64,000 nt of DNA from Comamonas sp. BIGb0124 (GTDB taxonomy: Bacteria; Pseudomonadota; Gammaproteobacteria; Burkholderiales; Burkholderiaceae_C): NCBI RefSeq assembly GCF_003752175.1, contig NZ_RJVF01000012.1:248001-312000 (forward strand). The letters run 5' to 3'. The first letter of the stretch is position 1, and the number at the start of each line of letters is the position of its first letter. Made by a program: the position numbers and the translations under genes. Below, piece by piece: positions 1 to 8,498 of this stretch. Below the pieces are notes generated by a model. That model was given only the letters and a program-made list of their open reading frames with translations, was not told the DNA's origin and searched no databases.

Positions 1-1461
1 CTGCTCAACCAGAGCATGGGCTTTTTCCAGGACGAATTCGCCGGCCGCATCTCGGCCAAAGTCATGCAGACGGCCCTGTCCGTGCGCGACATCTGCATCA
101 TCGTGGGCGACGTGCTGGTCTTCATGGGCATCACCTTCACCGCCATGGTCGTGGTGGTGGGCTCCTTCGACAGCGTGCTGCTGCTGCCGTTCGCGGCGTG
201 GTTCACGCTGTACATCCTGACCATCGTCTTTTTTGTGCCGCGCCTGGGGGCCAGTGCCAAGGCGCAGGCCAGCGCACGGTCGCTGATGACGGGGCGGATC
301 ACCGATGCCTACACCAACATCGCCACCGTCAAGCTGTTCTCGCACGCCGGACGCGAGGCCGACTACGCCCGCAGCGCGATGCGCGAGTTCCTGTCCACCG
401 TGTACCGCCAGATGCGTCTGGTCAGCGCCTTCGAGATCGTCAACCATGCGCTGATGGTCCTGCTCATCCTCTCCACCGCGGGCGTGGCGATCTACCTCTG
501 GGTGCAAGGCCAGGTGGGCCCGGGCGCGGTGGCCGCCGCCACGGCCATGACGCTGCGGCTGATCGGCCTGTCGCACTGGATCCTGTGGGAAGCGGCCGCC
601 CTGTTCGAACACCTGGGTACCGTCCAGGACGGCCTGAACTCCATCGCCCGCGGCCAGACCATCCGCGACCAGCCCGGTGCGCCCGCACTGAAGGTCAGCC
701 GGGGCGAGGTCAAGTTCGAGAACGTCTCGTTCGGCTACGGACAGGACAAACCCGTCATCGACCGCCTCGACCTGACCATCCGGCCCGGCGAAAAAATCGG
801 CCTGGTCGGCCGTTCGGGTGCGGGCAAGTCGACCATCGTCAATCTCCTGCTGCGCTTCTACGACATCGACAGCGGCCGCCTGCTCATCGACGGCCAGGAC
901 ATCTCGACCGTCACGCAGGAAAGCCTGCGGGCGCAGATCGGCATGGTCACGCAGGACACGGCGCTGCTGCACCGCTCGGTGCGCGAGAACATCCTCTACG
1001 GCAAACCCCAGGCCGGCGACGAGGACATGGAACGTGCCGCGCGGCAGGCCCACGCACACGAGTTCATCACGGCGCTCAGGGACATGCAAGGCCACAGCGG
1101 CTACGACGTGCACGTGGGCGAACGCGGCGTGAAGCTTTCGGGCGGGCAGCGCCAGCGCATCGCGATCGCGCGCGTGATGCTCAAGGATGCCCCCATCCTG
1201 CTGCTCGACGAAGCCACCAGTGCGCTCGACTCCGAGGTCGAGTCCGCCATCCAGGGCAGCCTCGACACGCTGATGCAGGGCAAGACCGTGATCGCCATCG
1301 CGCACCGGCTCTCGACCATCGCCGCCATGGACAGGCTGATCGTGCTCGATCGGGGCCGTGTCGTGGAAGAAGGCACCCATGCCGACCTGCTCGCCCGCGG
1401 CGGCATCTACGCCCGGCTTTGGGCCCACCAGAGCGGCGGTTTCCTGACGAATCACGACTGA
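1..1461 (+). CDS. ABC transporter ATP-binding/permease protein (5' truncated)
   Basis: The reading frame is already open at base 1, so the N-terminal part of the membrane domain lies outside the window. About 486 residues are visible. The first ~220 are hydrophobic membrane segments with cytoplasmic loops of a type I exporter half-transporter. The rest is a complete nucleotide-binding domain: Walker A GRSGAGKST near residue 275, signature LSGGQRQR near 380, Walker B LLLDEATSALD near 402, and the H-loop AHRLST. A fused permease plus ATPase usually works as a homodimeric inner-membrane exporter (MsbA/multidrug/peptide type). The substrate cannot be read from the sequence. It is followed by an IclR gene 70 bp downstream on the same strand. 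Confidence 0.93.
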   Translation: MLNQSMGFFQDEFAGRISAKVMQTALSVRDICIIVGDVLVFMGITFTAMVVVVGSFDSVLLLPFAAWFTLYILTIVFFVPRLGASAKAQASARSLMTGRITDAYTNIATVKLFSHAGREADYARSAMREFLSTVYRQMRLVSAFEIVNHALMVLLILSTAGVAIYLWVQGQVGPGAVAAATAMTLRLIGLSHWILWEAAALFEHLGTVQDGLNSIARGQTIRDQPGAPALKVSRGEVKFENVSFGYGQDKPVIDRLDLTIRPGEKIGLVGRSGAGKSTIVNLLLRFYDIDSGRLLIDGQDISTVTQESLRAQIGMVTQDTALLHRSVRENILYGKPQAGDEDMERAARQAHAHEFITALRDMQGHSGYDVHVGERGVKLSGGQRQRIAIARVMLKDAPILLLDEATSALDSEVESAIQGSLDTLMQGKTVIAIAHRLSTIAAMDRLIVLDRGRVVEEGTHADLLARGGIYARLWAHQSGGFLTNHD

Positions 1462-1531
1462 TCCGAATCGAAAGGCACACCGCGTCGGTAGAATCGTCTA
1501 TCGATTTCTCCCGGCCGACGCCTTTCCTTTC

Positions 1532-2323
1532 ATGCGCTCCGACACTGCCGAGGCCGTCGAGGCCGATCCGCTCTTCAACCAGTCGCTCGAAAAAGGGCTG
1601 GCGGTGCTCCGTGCCTTCGACGCCACCCATCGCACCATGACGCTGGCCGACATCGCTGTCGCCGCCGGCATGAACAAGGCATCGGCGCAGCGCACGGTGC
1701 ACACGCTGCAGGTTCTGGGCTACATCGGAAAGCACCCGCAGACGCGGCGTTTCCGCCTGCTGCCCAAGGTCATGGAGCTGGGCTTCAGCTACGTCATCGC
1801 CAACTCGACGCTGCGTGCAGCGCATCCCTACCTGTCGCAGCTGGCGCACACCAGCGGCGAAACGGCCTGCCTCACCGAGCCGATCGGCCTGGACATGATG
1901 TACGTATCGCAATCGGGCACGTCGGCCTTCATCCCGATGCTCACCCCCATCGGCATGCGGGTGCCCATGTATTGCACCAGCTCGGGCCGGGCCTACCTCA
2001 GCCGCCTGCCCGACGAATCGGTGCGGCAGATGATCGAACAGTCCAACCGGGTCGCCCGAACGCCGCACACGCGGGTCGAGGTGGACGACGTGATGGCCAC
2101 GATCGACGAGTGCCGCCGCGTGGGCTTTGCCATGAATGTCGAGGAGCTTTTCCTGGGCGACATGGGCGTCGGGGCCCCCATCGTCGACAGCCGGGGCACG
2201 CCGCTGGGCGCCGTCCACCTGGCGCCGCCCAGCAGCCACTGGACAGCCGAATCGGCACGGCAGAAACTGGGGCCGCTGGTGGCCGCGTGTGCCCGCGCCA
2301 TTTCGGAATCGCTGCCGCACTGA
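1532..2323 (+). CDS. IclR-family transcriptional regulator
   Basis: The 263-residue protein has the IclR layout: an N-terminal winged helix-turn-helix (about residues 15-75, with the recognition segment around NKASAQRTVHTLQ) and a C-terminal ligand-binding domain (about 90-255). IclR proteins usually control small catabolic operons in response to an aromatic or organic-acid effector. A TAGAAT hexamer about 40 bp upstream could be its -10. The nearest metabolic gene is the convergent class II aldolase-like gene, so a functional link is only a guess. The effector is unknown. Confidence 0.9.
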   Translation: MRSDTAEAVEADPLFNQSLEKGLAVLRAFDATHRTMTLADIAVAAGMNKASAQRTVHTLQVLGYIGKHPQTRRFRLLPKVMELGFSYVIANSTLRAAHPYLSQLAHTSGETACLTEPIGLDMMYVSQSGTSAFIPMLTPIGMRVPMYCTSSGRAYLSRLPDESVRQMIEQSNRVARTPHTRVEVDDVMATIDECRRVGFAMNVEELFLGDMGVGAPIVDSRGTPLGAVHLAPPSSHWTAESARQKLGPLVAACARAISESLPH

Positions 2324-2385
2324 ACGGCAGCCCAGTTGCGTGGACGCCGCCAGCACCGGCCGCTGACGACCGTGCCGGTTGCGCC

Positions 2386-3189
2386 TCAGTCCGGCAATTG
2401 CCGGCGCAAGGCTTCGAAGAACAAGGTGGACTGCAGCCGCTCGCTCTCCACTTGCGCACCCACATGCGCCGCCAGGGCGGGCGCGGCGGGCTTGAGCGGC
2501 AGGCCCGTCGAGCGCGCCAGCACCTCGGCCTGGCAGGCACGCTCGAGGTAGTAGAGGTCGTCGTAGGCATAGGCCACATCGGTGCCGCAGACCACCACGC
2601 CGTGGTTGGCCAGGAACACCACATCGGCGCCGTCCATGGCGTGCGCGATGCGCAGGCCCTCCGAATCGTCGAGCGCCAGGCCGTTGTAGTCGGGGTCGAT
2701 CATCACGCGCCCATGAAAACGCATGGCATTCTGCGACAGCGTGGTGTCGAGCGCCCGTGGCGCCACCAGCGTCAGGGCCGTCGCGTAGGGCATGTGCGTG
2801 TGCAGCACACAGGCCTTGCCCGCCACGCGGTGGATGGCGGCATGGATGAACATCGCCGTCGGCTCCACTTCGTGCCGGCCCGCCAGCCGCTGCCCGGACG
2901 CATCGGTGAGCACGATGTCATCGGCTTTCACCTCGCTCCACAGCAGACCCCGCGGGTTGATCAGGAAGCAGCCCGAATCGCCCGGCAACATCACGCTGAA
3001 ATGGTTGCACACCCCTTCTCCCAGCCCATGCAGCGCGGCCGCTCGCAATGCCAGCGCCAAGTCGTGCCGCAACTGGGTGGTGACCGCCGAGCGGTAGAGA
3101 TCCTGCGCGTCGAAAGCCGGTTCGGCAACGCTGGCAGGGGCAGCACGCTCGGCAGCAAGCGCGGCAGTGGGTTCGGCAAAAGCACTCAT
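2386..3189 (-). CDS. Class II aldolase/adducin-family protein
   Basis: The 267-residue protein has the zinc-enzyme fold of L-fuculose-phosphate aldolase and related decarboxylases. Visible marks are the N-terminal GEGVCNHFSVML segment (substrate/phosphate loop), the metal-binding HTHMP motif, and a later NHGVVVCG segment that supplies another metal histidine. Many betaproteobacterial homologues carry this ~35-residue N-terminal extension and are annotated only as class II aldolase/adducin proteins, so the substrate is uncertain. Transcription is convergent with the IclR gene. The ATG at 3189 is the only reasonable start. A promoter must lie in the 127-bp gap before the next gene. Confidence 0.9.
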   Translation of the reverse strand: MSAFAEPTAALAAERAAPASVAEPAFDAQDLYRSAVTTQLRHDLALALRAAALHGLGEGVCNHFSVMLPGDSGCFLINPRGLLWSEVKADDIVLTDASGQRLAGRHEVEPTAMFIHAAIHRVAGKACVLHTHMPYATALTLVAPRALDTTLSQNAMRFHGRVMIDPDYNGLALDDSEGLRIAHAMDGADVVFLANHGVVVCGTDVAYAYDDLYYLERACQAEVLARSTGLPLKPAAPALAAHVGAQVESERLQSTLFFEALRRQLPD

Positions 3190-3316
3190 GGAACAGGTCT
3201 ATCGAGAATGATCGGGATGAAGCGGACGCCGCGCAGACAGGCGGCGCACGCACGATCGACTCACGCAAGAAGCGGGCCGGACGGCACCCGTTCAGCCCCG
3301 AACGACCGTGTACCGA

Positions 3317-4450
3317 TCAGGATTGCGCCGGCCGAAGTCCGGTCCCTTGCGGCTCGTCGCGCGCTGCGCTGGTGGGCGTGCTCACATGCAGCGTACGGGT
3401 CGGCAGTGCAAAAGAAACGCCACGCGCCTGCAACTCGCGCATCAGGCCCAGGTTGACCTTCTGCTGCAGATCCATGTAGAGGTTGTAGCCCGGATCGAGC
3501 ACGATGTAGACGACTTCGAAATCCAGCGAGCTCTCGCCGAAGCCCTTGAAATGCGCCCGGTCGTAGCGCAGTTGAGGCTCGGCCTCGATCAGTCCCCGCA
3601 CGATGCCCGGGATCTGTTCGACCTGCTCGACGGGCGTGCCGTAACTCACGCCGAATCCGAAGACGATGCGCCGCTCGGCCATGAGCTTGAAGTTGTTGAT
3701 GGTCTGCTTGAGCAGATCGGTATTCGACATCACGACCTGTTCACCGCTCAGGCTTCTCAGGCGTGTGGTCTTCAGCCCGACGTGCTGCACCGTCCCCACG
3801 GCGCTGCCGGCCACGATGAAGTCACCCACCTGAAACGGCTTGTCGACGGCAATCGCCAGCGAGGCCAGCAGGTCGGCCAGCACGTTCTGCACGGCCAGGG
3901 CGATCGCGATGCCGCCGATGCCCAGGCTGGCCACGAAGGCCGTGATGTTCACGCCCAGATTGGCCAGCATCGCCAGCAGGACCGTGGCCCACAGCAAGGT
4001 CCGCAGGCCCCAGGTCACCAGCATGGCCGAGGCGCTCAACTGGGCCGTCGTGGCAGTGCCCTCGTTGCCCGCATGGCGATCGACATAGGCCTGCACGCTG
4101 AGCATGATGGCACGTGTGCCCCACAGGCCGATCTGCACCGCCACGGCGACAAACCACAGTTGGCCGAGGCGACTCTGCCAGCGCTCGGGCACATCCAGCA
4201 GGCCGACGCCGATCAGCAGGGCCACCAGGGCGATGAGCAATTGACTGGTGCCGCGCAAGACCTCGGCTGCGATATGAGCGCCGCGGCTGCCACGGCTGCG
4301 GGCTATCGACTCGAGCCGGCTGCGCAGCAGCCCCAGGCCACCGCCGATCAGCACATAGGCCAGCACCACCGCCGCCCCCGCCACCAACCAACTGATCAGC
4401 GGCAATCCCATGACCGTATAGCCCTCGATGCGATCCATCCAATCTTGCAA
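3317..4450 (-). CDS. MscS-family mechanosensitive ion channel
   Basis: This is an inner-membrane small-conductance mechanosensitive channel subunit that releases solutes on hypo-osmotic shock. Several N-terminal membrane helices are followed by the Gly/Ala-rich pore helix (GIGGIAIALAVQNVLADL), then the MscS beta domain beginning DKPFQVGDFI and the alpha/beta cytoplasmic cage. I place the start at a TTG (4450) because an AAAGGA Shine-Dalgarno lies exactly 6 nt before it; this gives 377 residues. Other choices are ATG 4438 or TTG 4489, neither with a ribosome-binding site. It lies just upstream of queF on the same strand and has no evident functional tie to it. Confidence 0.88.
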   Translation of the reverse strand: MQDWMDRIEGYTVMGLPLISWLVAGAAVVLAYVLIGGGLGLLRSRLESIARSRGSRGAHIAAEVLRGTSQLLIALVALLIGVGLLDVPERWQSRLGQLWFVAVAVQIGLWGTRAIMLSVQAYVDRHAGNEGTATTAQLSASAMLVTWGLRTLLWATVLLAMLANLGVNITAFVASLGIGGIAIALAVQNVLADLLASLAIAVDKPFQVGDFIVAGSAVGTVQHVGLKTTRLRSLSGEQVVMSNTDLLKQTINNFKLMAERRIVFGFGVSYGTPVEQVEQIPGIVRGLIEAEPQLRYDRAHFKGFGESSLDFEVVYIVLDPGYNLYMDLQQKVNLGLMRELQARGVSFALPTRTLHVSTPTSAARDEPQGTGLRPAQS

Positions 4451-4599
4451 AACCAGTCCTTTCAATCCATACGCAGCAAACCATGACAAACGAAAGCAGG
4501 CTGTTTCCAGCCTGCATCGGGTTGTCTTCGATTATGTGGATGGGTGGCAGGCCCTGCAAGGCGCTGTGTCCTACAGCCCCTGGCCGCAAGCGCGCGGCC

Positions 4600-5454
4600 T
4601 TACTGTCGCGCCGTGCGCACGGCGCGCGGCAGGGCCTGCGGATAACTGCTGCGCCAGGGGTTGATGTCGAGGCCGCCCCGGCGGGTGTAGCGGGCATAGA
4701 CCGCCAGCTTCACCGGTTTGCATTGGCGCCAGATGTCCATGTAGATGCGCTCGACGCACTGCTCATGGAACTCGTTGTGGTTGCGGAAACTCACCAGGTA
4801 CTGCAGCAGCCCGGCCTGGTCGATCTGCGGACCGGTGTAGCTGATCTGCACGCTGCCCCAGTCCGGCTGGCCGGTCACCAGGCAATTGCTTTTCAGCAGA
4901 TGCGAGACCAGCACCTCGCTGACCGGCAACTCGTTGCGGGTGGCTTGCAGCAGCGCGGGTTCGGGTGTGTAGTGGCTGCACTCGACATCGAGTCGATCGA
5001 GGTTCAGGCCGTCGAGCTCGTGGATGGGCTGCGCATCGAAGGCCTCGGGCAACACCAGGGCGACGGCCACGCCGGCTCCGGCCGCCGCGCTCAGGTCCTG
5101 CTGCAGGCGCACGCGCACTTCGTCGGCATCGGCCAGCCGGGTGTTGTTGAAGCTGTTGAGATAAAGCTTGAGCGACTTGCTCTCCACGATGCAGGGCGAA
5201 TCGCAGGGCACGGTGAACTGCGCCAGCGCCACCTGCGGCTTGCCCTTGGGATTGAGCCAGCTCAGTTCGTAGGCCGTCCACAGATCGGCCCCCATGAACG
5301 GAATCGCACCCGGCAGGCCGATCTCCTGGCGCTTGCCCAGCCGCGGAATGGGAAACAGCAGGCCGGCATCGTACTGATCGACATAGGCCGAGGTCTTGCC
5401 GAGCTGCGAGTTCTCGGCGGTGTTCGGGGCGGCAGCGGGCTGGGAATCGGACAT
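4600..5454 (-). CDS. queF: NADPH-dependent 7-cyano-7-deazaguanine reductase
   Basis: QueF reduces preQ0 to preQ1, the last step before the modified base is inserted into tRNA during queuosine synthesis. At 284 residues it is the long, two-domain (YqcD-type) form. The QueF motif [12 protein letters not shown] is present near residue 97 and the second half contains the [11 protein letters not shown] segment with the catalytic cysteine. A TAGAAT hexamer near 5530 on the minus strand is a candidate -10, giving a leader of about 70 nt. No preQ1 riboswitch-like element is evident in the short leader, and no other queuosine genes are nearby. Confidence 0.95.
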   Translation of the reverse strand: MSDSQPAAAPNTAENSQLGKTSAYVDQYDAGLLFPIPRLGKRQEIGLPGAIPFMGADLWTAYELSWLNPKGKPQVALAQFTVPCDSPCIVESKSLKLYLNSFNNTRLADADEVRVRLQQDLSAAAGAGVAVALVLPEAFDAQPIHELDGLNLDRLDVECSHYTPEPALLQATRNELPVSEVLVSHLLKSNCLVTGQPDWGSVQISYTGPQIDQAGLLQYLVSFRNHNEFHEQCVERIYMDIWRQCKPVKLAVYARYTRRGGLDINPWRSSYPQALPRAVRTARQ

Positions 5455-5529
5455 GATGGTCGAAGCAGGAGGAGCGGCCCCGGGGCCGCCCGGACGGGCC
5501 GCTGCGGAGACGCGGACAAAGACCGTATT

Positions 5530-6492
5530 CTAGGAAGTCTCGGCCGACCCGGCCGGCACCGCAGGCTCCGGCATGCGTTCCCGGTCGGTCAGCGCCTGCA
5601 GGAACGCGAGCACCTGTGCGCCCCACTGCATGTATTGGGACTGCGGCCACATGTGGCCCATGCCCGGCAGCACCACCAAGCGGGCACCGGGAATGCGCCG
5701 GGCCGTATCCTCGCCGCAGGCCAGCGGCAGCATGGCATCGGCATCGCCATGCAGCACCAGAACCGGGCAGCGGATCTCGTGCAGGCGTTCGAAACGGGTG
5801 GTGTCGGACACCACGGCCATCAGTTGCCGCAAGGTGCCCTGCGGTCTCACGCTGCGCTGCACCGCACGCCGGGTCGAGGCCTGCAGCGCCTCATGCTCGA
5901 AGGGATAGGCAGGACTGCCGATGAGCGTGAACGCCCCCATGGCACGCGCCACCAGCGCCTGTTCGTCGCCCTGGCGTTCGGCCCGGGTCGCCGGGCGCAG
6001 GAAAGCCCGGACGACCTCGGGCTCCGGTCCGGGCAAAGTCGGTGCGCCACTGGTGCTGATCATGCTCACCAGGCTGATCACCCGGTGCGGTGCAGCCAGC
6101 GCCACCCGCTGCGCGATCATGCCGCCCATCGACGCGCCCACCACATGGGCCTGTTCGACACCCAGGGCGTCCAGCACGCCGAGCGCGTCGTGCGCCATGT
6201 CCTCGAGGGTGTAAGGCGGATGGGCAGGCAGGCCCAGCTTGCTGCGCGCACCGAACCACAGCACGTTGGGCGTGCGGACCCCCAGCTCGGCCATGTCCTG
6301 GCTGAGGCCGGCGTCGCGGTTGTCGAAACGCACCACCCGGAAACCCGCGGCGTGCAGGGCCCCGACCAGTTCGTCCGACCAGGCAATGAGCTGCATGCCC
6401 AGGCCCATGATCAGCAGCACCACCGGCCGCCGTGTGTCGCCAGGGGCGCTGTCCTCGACCTCGATCGAAACGCCGTTGGCCTGCACCCTCAT
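5530..6492 (-). CDS. Alpha/beta hydrolase
   Basis: This 320-residue alpha/beta-hydrolase-fold enzyme has a full triad signature: nucleophile elbow GASMGG near residue 113, acid in LHGDADAM, and histidine in GMGHMWP. The oxyanion HGxG-type segment is VLLIMGLGMQ near the N-terminus, as in esterases of the aclacinomycin-methylesterase/haloalkane group. The substrate cannot be predicted. I chose the ATG at 6492 because it overlaps the upstream stop codon in an ATGA arrangement (4 bp shared), which implies translational coupling to the prolyl-4-hydroxylase-like gene. An in-frame ATG 13 codons earlier would lie inside that gene. Confidence 0.88.
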   Translation of the reverse strand: MRVQANGVSIEVEDSAPGDTRRPVVLLIMGLGMQLIAWSDELVGALHAAGFRVVRFDNRDAGLSQDMAELGVRTPNVLWFGARSKLGLPAHPPYTLEDMAHDALGVLDALGVEQAHVVGASMGGMIAQRVALAAPHRVISLVSMISTSGAPTLPGPEPEVVRAFLRPATRAERQGDEQALVARAMGAFTLIGSPAYPFEHEALQASTRRAVQRSVRPQGTLRQLMAVVSDTTRFERLHEIRCPVLVLHGDADAMLPLACGEDTARRIPGARLVVLPGMGHMWPQSQYMQWGAQVLAFLQALTDRERMPEPAVPAGSAETS

Positions 6493-7340
6493 GCAAAACG
6501 CCCCTGCCTGAGCCATTTGGTCGCGATCCATTTCTCGCCGCGCTGCACCGGCGCACCGCCATGCAGCGTCCGGCTCGATGGGTCGGGTTGGCCGTAGGCA
6601 AAGAACACGGCGTTGCCGCGTTTGGGTGCGACCTCCAGGCCGATGTCGGGGAAGGTGGTGCCGCCGCCCTGCTCGGGCTCGTTGAGATAGATCACCAGCG
6701 TCGCCACACGCTGTCCGCCGCGAGCCAGGATGCGGGGCGTACCCGGTTCGGCCGGATCGAAATAATCGTAGTGGGGCTTGTACTCGGCGCCCACGCCGTA
6801 CCGCAGCACCTGCAGGCCTTCGCCGTTTTCCTCGGGCCAGCGCAGCAGACGCGCGATGCGCCGCTCCAGCCGGGCCACGGCCTCGTTTTCACCCCGGGAA
6901 AAGAACATGCCGCTGCTGGTGCGGTCGTCGTTCACTTCCTCGCCCCCGGTCTTGCTGGCCACCGTCAGCGAGCGCGCCATGCGCGGCGCGGCTGCATCGA
7001 TGAGCATCTGGCATTCGGCGTCGTCGAGCAGATTGCCGAACACCACCACACGAGGATGGGTCAGGCTGGCCAGCACGTGCACCTGGCGGTCGCCGGCATC
7101 CACGTACAGCGGCGACGCCGAAAGGTCGGGTTCCGGCAGCCCCTCGGCCGGTGCAAACGCAGCGCCCCCGGGGGCCTGCACCGCCGCGACAGGCAGCCGC
7201 ACGGCGTTCAGCGCCTGCTGCGCCGCCTCGTCGCTCCAGCCCGCAGCCAGCATGCTGGCCAGCAGCGCGGTCGGCGGCTGCCCGGCGGCGGTCTGTTCGC
7301 GAATCCAGTCCTGCAGTTCAGGTGTGACGATCTGGCTCAT
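6489..7340 (-). CDS. 2OG-Fe(II) oxygenase, prolyl 4-hydroxylase-like
   Basis: The 283-residue protein ends in a 2-oxoglutarate/Fe(II) dioxygenase domain. Its iron ligands appear as HYD in YKPHYDYFD and the distal histidine in TLHGGAPV, followed by the lysine that binds 2-oxoglutarate in EKWIATKWLR. The first ~50 residues look like a small helical, UBA-like segment (ELQDWIREQTAAG... ...MLAAGWSDEAAQQALN), as in many proteobacterial P4H-like proteins. The ATG at 7340 is preceded by a GAGGAG ribosome-binding site. Bacterial members hydroxylate prolines in specific protein targets, but the target here is unknown. It is translationally coupled to the downstream alpha/beta hydrolase. Confidence 0.9.
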   Translation of the reverse strand: MSQIVTPELQDWIREQTAAGQPPTALLASMLAAGWSDEAAQQALNAVRLPVAAVQAPGGAAFAPAEGLPEPDLSASPLYVDAGDRQVHVLASLTHPRVVVFGNLLDDAECQMLIDAAAPRMARSLTVASKTGGEEVNDDRTSSGMFFSRGENEAVARLERRIARLLRWPEENGEGLQVLRYGVGAEYKPHYDYFDPAEPGTPRILARGGQRVATLVIYLNEPEQGGGTTFPDIGLEVAPKRGNAVFFAYGQPDPSSRTLHGGAPVQRGEKWIATKWLRQGRFA

Positions 7341-7437
7341 GTCCTGCGATCTCCTCGGCAACACAAAACGACAATCCAAGCGCCATGCGAGTCCCGGAAG
7401 TCCTCGCGAGTTCCTGCGTGCACCGCGTCCACTGGAT

Positions 7438-8226
7438 TCAAGCGGCCTGCCGCCGGCGAAACACCAGCCGGTCCGGCTGCGAGACTTCGGGCGCAAACGC
7501 GTAACCTTCGAGGTCGAAGCCCTCGAGCTTGCGGGGCGTGGCAATGCGGTGCGTGGCGGCGTAGCGCGCCATCAGTCCGCGCGCCCGCTTGGCCAGGAAA
7601 CTGATGATCTTGTAGCGGTCGCCCTTCCAGTCCTCGAACACGCAGTCGATCACACGGGCCTTGAGCGCCTTGCGGTCGACGGACTTGAAGTACTCCTGCG
7701 AGGCCAGATTGACCAGCACCGGCGTGGCGTCGGCCTGCAGGCAGGTATTGAAATACTCGGCCAGCTCCGACCCCCAGAACTTGTAGAGATTGCTCCCCCG
7801 CCCGGTCTCCAGGCGAGTGCCCATTTCCAGGCGGTAGGGCTGCATCAGGTCGAGCGGCCGCAGCACGCCGTACAGCCCGCTGAGCACGGCCACGTGCTGC
7901 TGCGCCCACTTCAGATCGTCGGCCGGCAGCGTGCGCGCATCCAGTCCCTCGTAGACGTCGCCGTTGAAAGCCAGCACGGCCGGCCGGGCATTGCGAGCCG
8001 TGAACTTGGGGGCGAAGGCCTGGTAGCGCGCCACGTTCAGGGCCGACAGCGCATCGCTCAGGCTCATGAGCTCGGCGATCTGCTGGGGTGATTTTTCCTT
8101 GAGCACGGCGATCAGTTCGCGGGTCCGGGCCTGGAACTGGGGCTGCGTGTGGCCCAGGTCGGCCAGCGCGGGCGGGATCGGGCTTTCGTAATCCAGCGCC
8201 TTGGCCGGGGACAACACAAACAACAT
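7438..8226 (-). CDS. yaaA: Peroxide stress protein YaaA (DUF328/UPF0246)
   Basis: YaaA lowers free intracellular iron during hydrogen peroxide stress and binds DNA in E. coli. The 262-residue protein begins MLFVLSPAKALDYE, the family's typical N-terminus, and contains the conserved FNGDVYEGL and LSGLYGVLRPLD motifs near residues 70 and 105. The ATG at 8226 follows an AGGAAAG Shine-Dalgarno, so the upstream in-frame codons are not needed. A CATAAT hexamer about 35 bp upstream may be the -10. It is divergent from the DHA2 efflux gene. Confidence 0.95.
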   Translation of the reverse strand: MLFVLSPAKALDYESPIPPALADLGHTQPQFQARTRELIAVLKEKSPQQIAELMSLSDALSALNVARYQAFAPKFTARNARPAVLAFNGDVYEGLDARTLPADDLKWAQQHVAVLSGLYGVLRPLDLMQPYRLEMGTRLETGRGSNLYKFWGSELAEYFNTCLQADATPVLVNLASQEYFKSVDRKALKARVIDCVFEDWKGDRYKIISFLAKRARGLMARYAATHRIATPRKLEGFDLEGYAFAPEVSQPDRLVFRRRQAA

Positions 8227-8498
8227 GACAAGCTTTCCTACATTCTGCAACTGCGCTGATTATGGGCCGCGCCAGAGCCCGGTGCACACCCCCGACCCGC
8301 ACGTCACGCGCCCCGTTGCCGCATGCCCGGCACGTTCGGCCGAATCTCTCCATAATGTGCGCCTACTCTCCCTGCCCTTGCCCAGTCCCAGCCGGGCGCC
8401 GTCCGCAGCCCGTGCTCTCCAGGTCGCTCCGCCCCTCTGCGCCGGGCACACCTGCCGAAGCCAGGCAAGGCCCGCCGGCGTCCGGCACGCCTCCGACC

